Assembly: GCA_013376995.1 (NCBI GenBank)
Contig: JACAAZ010000002.1
Span: forward strand, 335,882 to 399,881
Reading direction: 5' to 3'
Origin: Bacteroidota bacterium
GTDB lineage: Bacteria; Bacteroidota; Bacteroidia; Bacteroidales; UBA4417
Length of the DNA: 64,000 bases
Shown here piece after piece: positions 60,548 to 64,000 of the stretch; within the stretch, counting starts at the first letter, position 1; every line of letters starts with the position of its first letter. The position numbers and the translations under genes were made by a program. Under the pieces are notes generated by a model. The model did no database searches and had not been told where the DNA came from. It saw only the letters and a list, made by a program, of their open reading frames with translations.

Positions 60548-61621
60548 ATGAAACATATCCTGGTTATTTATCCTGAGGTTGAAATCACTAAAATTGCTGT
60601 CTATCGCAATACCAGCCTGATTTTCCTGAAATCAATCCGTCACAAATCTGAAGATCTTGCCAAATTTGAAGATGTGAATGACCAGTTGGAATACAGGACC
60701 AGCCTGATAATGCAGGAATTAAACAATAATCAAATCGAGCTGACGGAAATTTCGGTTGTTATGGCCAGGGGTGGGCTTATTAAACCTGTTCAGTCAGGAG
60801 TTTACCAGGTGAATGAGCAAATGAAGCGTGATTTACGCACCGGGGTTATGGGCCGGCACGCTACTAACCTTGGAGGTTTGATTGGTGATAAGATAGCTGC
60901 TTTACTTCCAGATGCCAAGGCTTACCTTGCTGATCCTGTTGTTGTTGATGAACTTGATCCCATTGCCAGGGTTTCAGGTTTGCCCCAGATTGAGCGTACT
61001 TCAATTTTCCATGCTCTCAACCATAAGAATGTTTCGAAGGAATATGCCAAAAGTATAAACAGGAGTTATGAAGAACTAAACCTTGTTGTTGCCTATATTG
61101 GTAGCGGTGGTGTTTCCGTAGGAGCACATAAAGGCGGTAAAGTAATCGATGTAAACCAGGCATTTGATGGTGATGGCCCCTTTTCTATGACAAGAACTGG
61201 CAGCCTCCCTGTAGGCAAAGTGATTGATATGTGTTATAGCGGCAAGTACTCTTTTGCTGAAATGAAGAGCATAATTACTGAAAAAGGCGGGATTCTTGCC
61301 TATCTCAATACCAAGTCTCTAAGCCAGGTTCTGGCAATGGTTGACGAAGGTGATGAACAGGCTACGTTCATCCTGGATGCTATGGCTTACCAGATAGCAA
61401 AAGAGATCGGTTCCATGGCAACGGTGCTGGATTGCCAGGTTGATGCTATCCTGGTAATGGGTGCCATACTCAACAGCAAGTTCTTTTCTGCACAACTCAT
61501 GCGCAGGATTGATAAAATCGCTACCGTCTCCGTTTACCCAATCGTGAACGACCTCGATTCTCTGGCAATGAATGGCGTTTCAATCATAAGGGGAGAAGCT
61601 GAAATTCTGGAATACAAATAG
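60548..61621 (+). CDS. buk: butyrate kinase
   Basis: Buk interconverts butyryl phosphate (or a branched acyl phosphate) plus ADP with the free acid and ATP. The 357-residue protein belongs to the acetate/butyrate kinase family. It has MARGGLIKPVQSGVYQVN, the phosphate loop MGRHATNLGG, DPVVVDEL, RTSIFHALNHKNVSKEYA and VAYIGSGGVSVGAHKGGKVIDVNQAFDGDGPFSMTRTGSLP (nucleotide-binding regions). The usual partner gene, phosphate butyryltransferase, is not adjacent. A role in butyrate or branched-chain acid production or use, possibly with IcmF, is likely. Confidence 0.95.
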   Translation: MKHILVIYPEVEITKIAVYRNTSLIFLKSIRHKSEDLAKFEDVNDQLEYRTSLIMQELNNNQIELTEISVVMARGGLIKPVQSGVYQVNEQMKRDLRTGVMGRHATNLGGLIGDKIAALLPDAKAYLADPVVVDELDPIARVSGLPQIERTSIFHALNHKNVSKEYAKSINRSYEELNLVVAYIGSGGVSVGAHKGGKVIDVNQAFDGDGPFSMTRTGSLPVGKVIDMCYSGKYSFAEMKSIITEKGGILAYLNTKSLSQVLAMVDEGDEQATFILDAMAYQIAKEIGSMATVLDCQVDAILVMGAILNSKFFSAQLMRRIDKIATVSVYPIVNDLDSLAMNGVSIIRGEAEILEYK

Positions 61622-61821
61622 TAGCCCTGAAACTTCATATTTTTAATTTGAGTTCAGAGAATTCAGGCCTTTTGGCATATCTATCTTTCTTCTTAAATCC
61701 CATATTCAATCATTAATCTTGACAAGGCAAGAAGTGTTTGCTTTGATTTGAACAATTTAGGTAACACTATGTTAATAGTTGCTTCTAATCAGCATCTTAC
61801 AATAATTTTAAACCCGTTATT

Positions 61822-62229
61822 ATGGATCCTTCAAAAATCAACTGGCTGGCAGTAGTGGTAGCCACCATAGCATTCTTTGCTCTTGGTGCTTTGTGGTATT
61901 CTCCTGTTTTATTTGTTAAAACCTGGATGAAAGAACTTAACATCACTAAGGAAGATACCAAAAAAGCCAGTATGGCCAAGATTCTCCCGCTAACCCTCAT
62001 CCTTACATTTATTATGGTGACCAACCTGGCCTTTTTCATCAGCGATCCTAAAATCACTGTCGGACAGGGAGCTTTGTATGGATTTCTCACTGGTTTCGGT
62101 TGGGTAGGCCTGGCCATGATCCTCACATCTCTTTATGAATTGAAAGGCTGGCGCTACATGTTTATTAATGCAGGTTATATGGCCGTTGGATTCACACTTT
62201 CCGGAGTTATTCTTGCCGCCTGGAAGTAA
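61822..62229 (+). CDS. DUF1761 family membrane protein
   Basis: This 135-residue protein has four hydrophobic segments and the family's start, INWLAVVVATIAFFALGALWYSPVLFVKTWMKE. The later GALYGFLTGFGWVGLAMI and LYELKGWRYMFINAGYMAVGF segments also fit. The function is unknown. It is followed directly by an 11-bp-period repeat array. Confidence 0.85.
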   Translation: MDPSKINWLAVVVATIAFFALGALWYSPVLFVKTWMKELNITKEDTKKASMAKILPLTLILTFIMVTNLAFFISDPKITVGQGALYGFLTGFGWVGLAMILTSLYELKGWRYMFINAGYMAVGFTLSGVILAAWK

Positions 62230-62295
62230 GGGGACAAGGAGACTAGGGGAAGGGGCGACAAGGAGATGGCGCGATTGGTGCAAGGTGTCTATTCG

Positions 62296-62578
62296 ATTGT
62301 CATTCAGTAGTCATTCAGTAGTCATTCAGTAGTCATTCATAGTCATTCGGTTGTCATTCTGTAGTCATTCGGTAATCTAACAATTGAGTGACCATTGTAT
62401 GACCATTGTATGACCATTGAGTGACCATTGAATTACTATCGACTGACTATTGTATGACCATCGAGTGATCCGCCTGAGGCGGAAATGACCATAGAATAAC
62501 CATTGAATGACCATTGAGTGACCATTGAGTGACCATTGTATGACTATCGAATAACCATCGAATAGCCATCGATTGACC
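62296..62578. repeat. 11-bp-period repeat array with nested palindrome
   Basis: The left part repeats TCATTCAGTAG-type words (62296-62370) and the right part repeats TGACCATTGTA/TGACCATTGAG-type words (62384-62578), both at an 11-base step. The right-hand words are roughly the reverse complement of the left, so the two halves could pair. TCCGCCTGAGGCGGA (62469-62483) interrupts the right part and is flanked by TGA on both sides. There are no unique spacers, so it is not a CRISPR array. A shorter relative is at 42861-42960. Confidence 0.9.
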
Positions 62579-62583
62579 CCTCC

Positions 62584-63801
62584 CTACTCATAATAAGCCA
62601 AATTTATACTGGATTTAATATTCACATTCTGCCCGCTTCCAGCAGCTATTCCCATTGCAATATAAAGCTTGTTACCATCAGAAGCCAGTTTATAAGGGCC
62701 GGCAAAGGTTCCGGAATACAAGGCATCCAGGTTAGAGACGGGGCTGATGTCTGAAAGGCTGTAATCTGAGAGATTGATCTTATAGATCTTATCCGCAACC
62801 GTTATTGCGAGGTAGTTTTTATTTTCAACAGAGCATATGTCGGAGATATATTCTACCTCGGGGTATTCAACTGTTTTCTTAATTTTCCCGGTAGCTTTAT
62901 CAACAACCAGCAAAAGGAGGTGCCCATGATCCTGGCCCGTGTAAGCCCCTTTTAAAAGGTCGCCATAAAGGAAATAGAAGTTATTTTTATCGGAAGCTGA
63001 ATTCCTGCTGGTATGCACCCCTAGCTGCCAGAACATGGAAGTAGTATCGCAAAAAGTAACGCTCCCTTTATCTTCGGCCAGGTAGGTAGAGAGGTAGTGT
63101 GGAGGATGGCCGTTATAGCTGATATTGTTATAGCAGGAATATGCCAGCCTTGTCTTACCCTTGTTTGATTCCATATAGTATTTATCGAAAACGAAGGTTC
63201 CCCAGAAATGCATTTCTGTGAAATCAGTGGGTAATCCCTGGGCTGCATATCCACCACGGTTGAGGAGTTCATTCGTTTCAAGGTTGAGGGTAAACAGGTT
63301 TGCTCCATAGAAATAACCAATAAATGGCAAATTGGAAACAGTGAGGTTGTAGTACAAGTTGGATGGAAACGTAAATACAGTCTGACCGTCTTTGTAAATG
63401 GATGTCTTATTGTAAAGCCCAATCCTGTGCGATGTGTCTCCTTCAAAATAAAACCTCGGATCCAGTTCGGGATTGTCATCTTTCCCCGATAAAGAAAGTG
63501 TTTTCCCCTCTGTTGAATAATGATCGTCAGCAACATAATCCGTCATGCTGAATGAAAATTCCTTTGTCTGAAGGTAAAGGCCCGAGTTGATATAAACCAG
63601 GTTATTTGCTGTCACTGCCTTGGCGTCTCCTGATGCAGGTTCCAATTGTTGCCTTATTAGGTGCCAGCCACCTTCGTTTTTGATAATCTGGCAGGAGCCA
63701 TCATCAACAATAGTTTTGGGGTTTGTGTTTGAGTCTTTTTTACAGCTGAAAAGAAAAAGAATTACAAAGGTTAAAAGAGTGATCTGAGTTAAGAATTTCA
63801 T
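62584..63801 (-). CDS. lipoprotein of unknown function
   Basis: This 405-residue protein has a lipoprotein signal ending LFSC (Cys20) followed by KKDSNTNP. The body is beta-rich with many aromatic strands (LYLQTKEFSFSMTDY, PFIGYFYGANLFTLNLETNEL) and recurring 'ANDKIYKINLSDYSL'-like text in the last third, suggesting a propeller. It vaguely resembles DUF4374-type lipoproteins, but I cannot assign a family. It is monocistronic. Confidence 0.65.
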   Translation of the reverse strand: MKFLTQITLLTFVILFLFSCKKDSNTNPKTIVDDGSCQIIKNEGGWHLIRQQLEPASGDAKAVTANNLVYINSGLYLQTKEFSFSMTDYVADDHYSTEGKTLSLSGKDDNPELDPRFYFEGDTSHRIGLYNKTSIYKDGQTVFTFPSNLYYNLTVSNLPFIGYFYGANLFTLNLETNELLNRGGYAAQGLPTDFTEMHFWGTFVFDKYYMESNKGKTRLAYSCYNNISYNGHPPHYLSTYLAEDKGSVTFCDTTSMFWQLGVHTSRNSASDKNNFYFLYGDLLKGAYTGQDHGHLLLLVVDKATGKIKKTVEYPEVEYISDICSVENKNYLAITVADKIYKINLSDYSLSDISPVSNLDALYSGTFAGPYKLASDGNKLYIAMGIAAGSGQNVNIKSSINLAYYE

Positions 63802-64000
63802 AAGGTAAGACAGCGGTTAATGTGAATGGATTAGAAGATTTCTTTATTGATAAATGTTAGCAATTCATTAAAGAATAAGTTATGTCCTATAGTCTAATCT
63901 TTTTGACGCAGATTAAACTGATTAATAATTATTGAATTACCTTATGAGAGTGTTAACTTAACTGTGTAAAGGCGTGTTTAATCACTGTGCAAAGGTTAAA

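Noticed and set aside
62296..62578. 11-bp array considered as a CRISPR array or plasmid iteron origin
   Set aside because: The step is too short for CRISPR, and there is no replication initiator gene nearby, so an origin is unsupported.

Overview
The window looks like chromosomal DNA of an uncultured or environmental member of the Bacteroidota, most likely near the Bacteroidales. The evidence is threefold. Several secreted proteins end in type IX secretion (T9SS) sorting domains. The gliding genes gldD and gldE (and a GldH-like lipoprotein) are present, with gldD-gldE-ssb-mutY in the order I know from this phylum. Upstream of many genes sits the Bacteroidota -7 promoter box TAnnTTTG, sometimes with an upstream (A/T)TTG at the right distance. 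No tRNA, rRNA, CRISPR array, insertion sequence or intact prophage was seen.

Layout. 0-1.3 kb: start of kbl and a divergent SDR threonine dehydrogenase, which together turn threonine into glycine and acetyl-CoA. 1.7-9.9 kb: a minus-strand pair encoding a 1781-residue beta-helix surface protein with dockerin-like, cohesin-like and T9SS domains, followed by a three-cohesin protein with a C-terminal dockerin pair. 10.5-20.5 kb: mnmA, a GldH-like lipoprotein, asd-ribF, a lamin-tail surface protein, comF, a MEMO-AMMECR1 fusion carrying a signal peptide, and a nitroreductase. 20.7-32.2 kb: an M13 peptidase lipoprotein, a GT39-type membrane glycosyltransferase, a T9SS-exported M14 carboxypeptidase downstream of a membrane-anchored MutS-like ATPase, a second nitroreductase, a NYN-LOTUS protein, and an ICMT-like methyltransferase with a lipoprotein. 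32.3-35.3 kb: two paralogous propeller-like lipoproteins flanking a small barrel-like protein. 35.7-39.7 kb: the mutY-ssb-gldE-gldD block, all on the minus strand. 40-48.5 kb: a GIY-YIG protein, an OPT transporter, peptidase T, a T9SS protein, a membrane Fe-S oxidoreductase, and a PadR regulator with its PspC-domain partner. 50.4-53.8 kb: fused isobutyryl-CoA mutase IcmF. 53.9-58.6 kb: an accessory-looking patch with an HNH-nuclease remnant, a seven-repeat VCBS surface protein, a Bro-N/DinD-like protein and a class A beta-lactamase. 58.7-63.8 kb: a TPR plus beta-barrel protein, a solitary butyrate kinase, a DUF1761 membrane protein and a lipoprotein.

Functional themes. The cell appears to export adhesive or degradative proteins through the T9SS and to use extracellular peptides (M13, M14, OPT, PepT). 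It appears to handle amino-acid and short-chain acyl-CoA metabolism (Tdh/Kbl, IcmF, Buk).

The most unusual feature is between the genes. At least nine unrelated families of intergenic repeats occur (long imperfect inverted repeats, an 88-bp tandem array, two 11-bp-period arrays, GC-rich and purine-rich elements). A 15-16 bp palindrome, TCCGCC-(3-4)-GGCGGA, is nested inside at least three of these families at seven places. Two genes (mutY and the GIY-YIG gene) read into repeats for their last codons. All functional calls are from motif reading without database searches.
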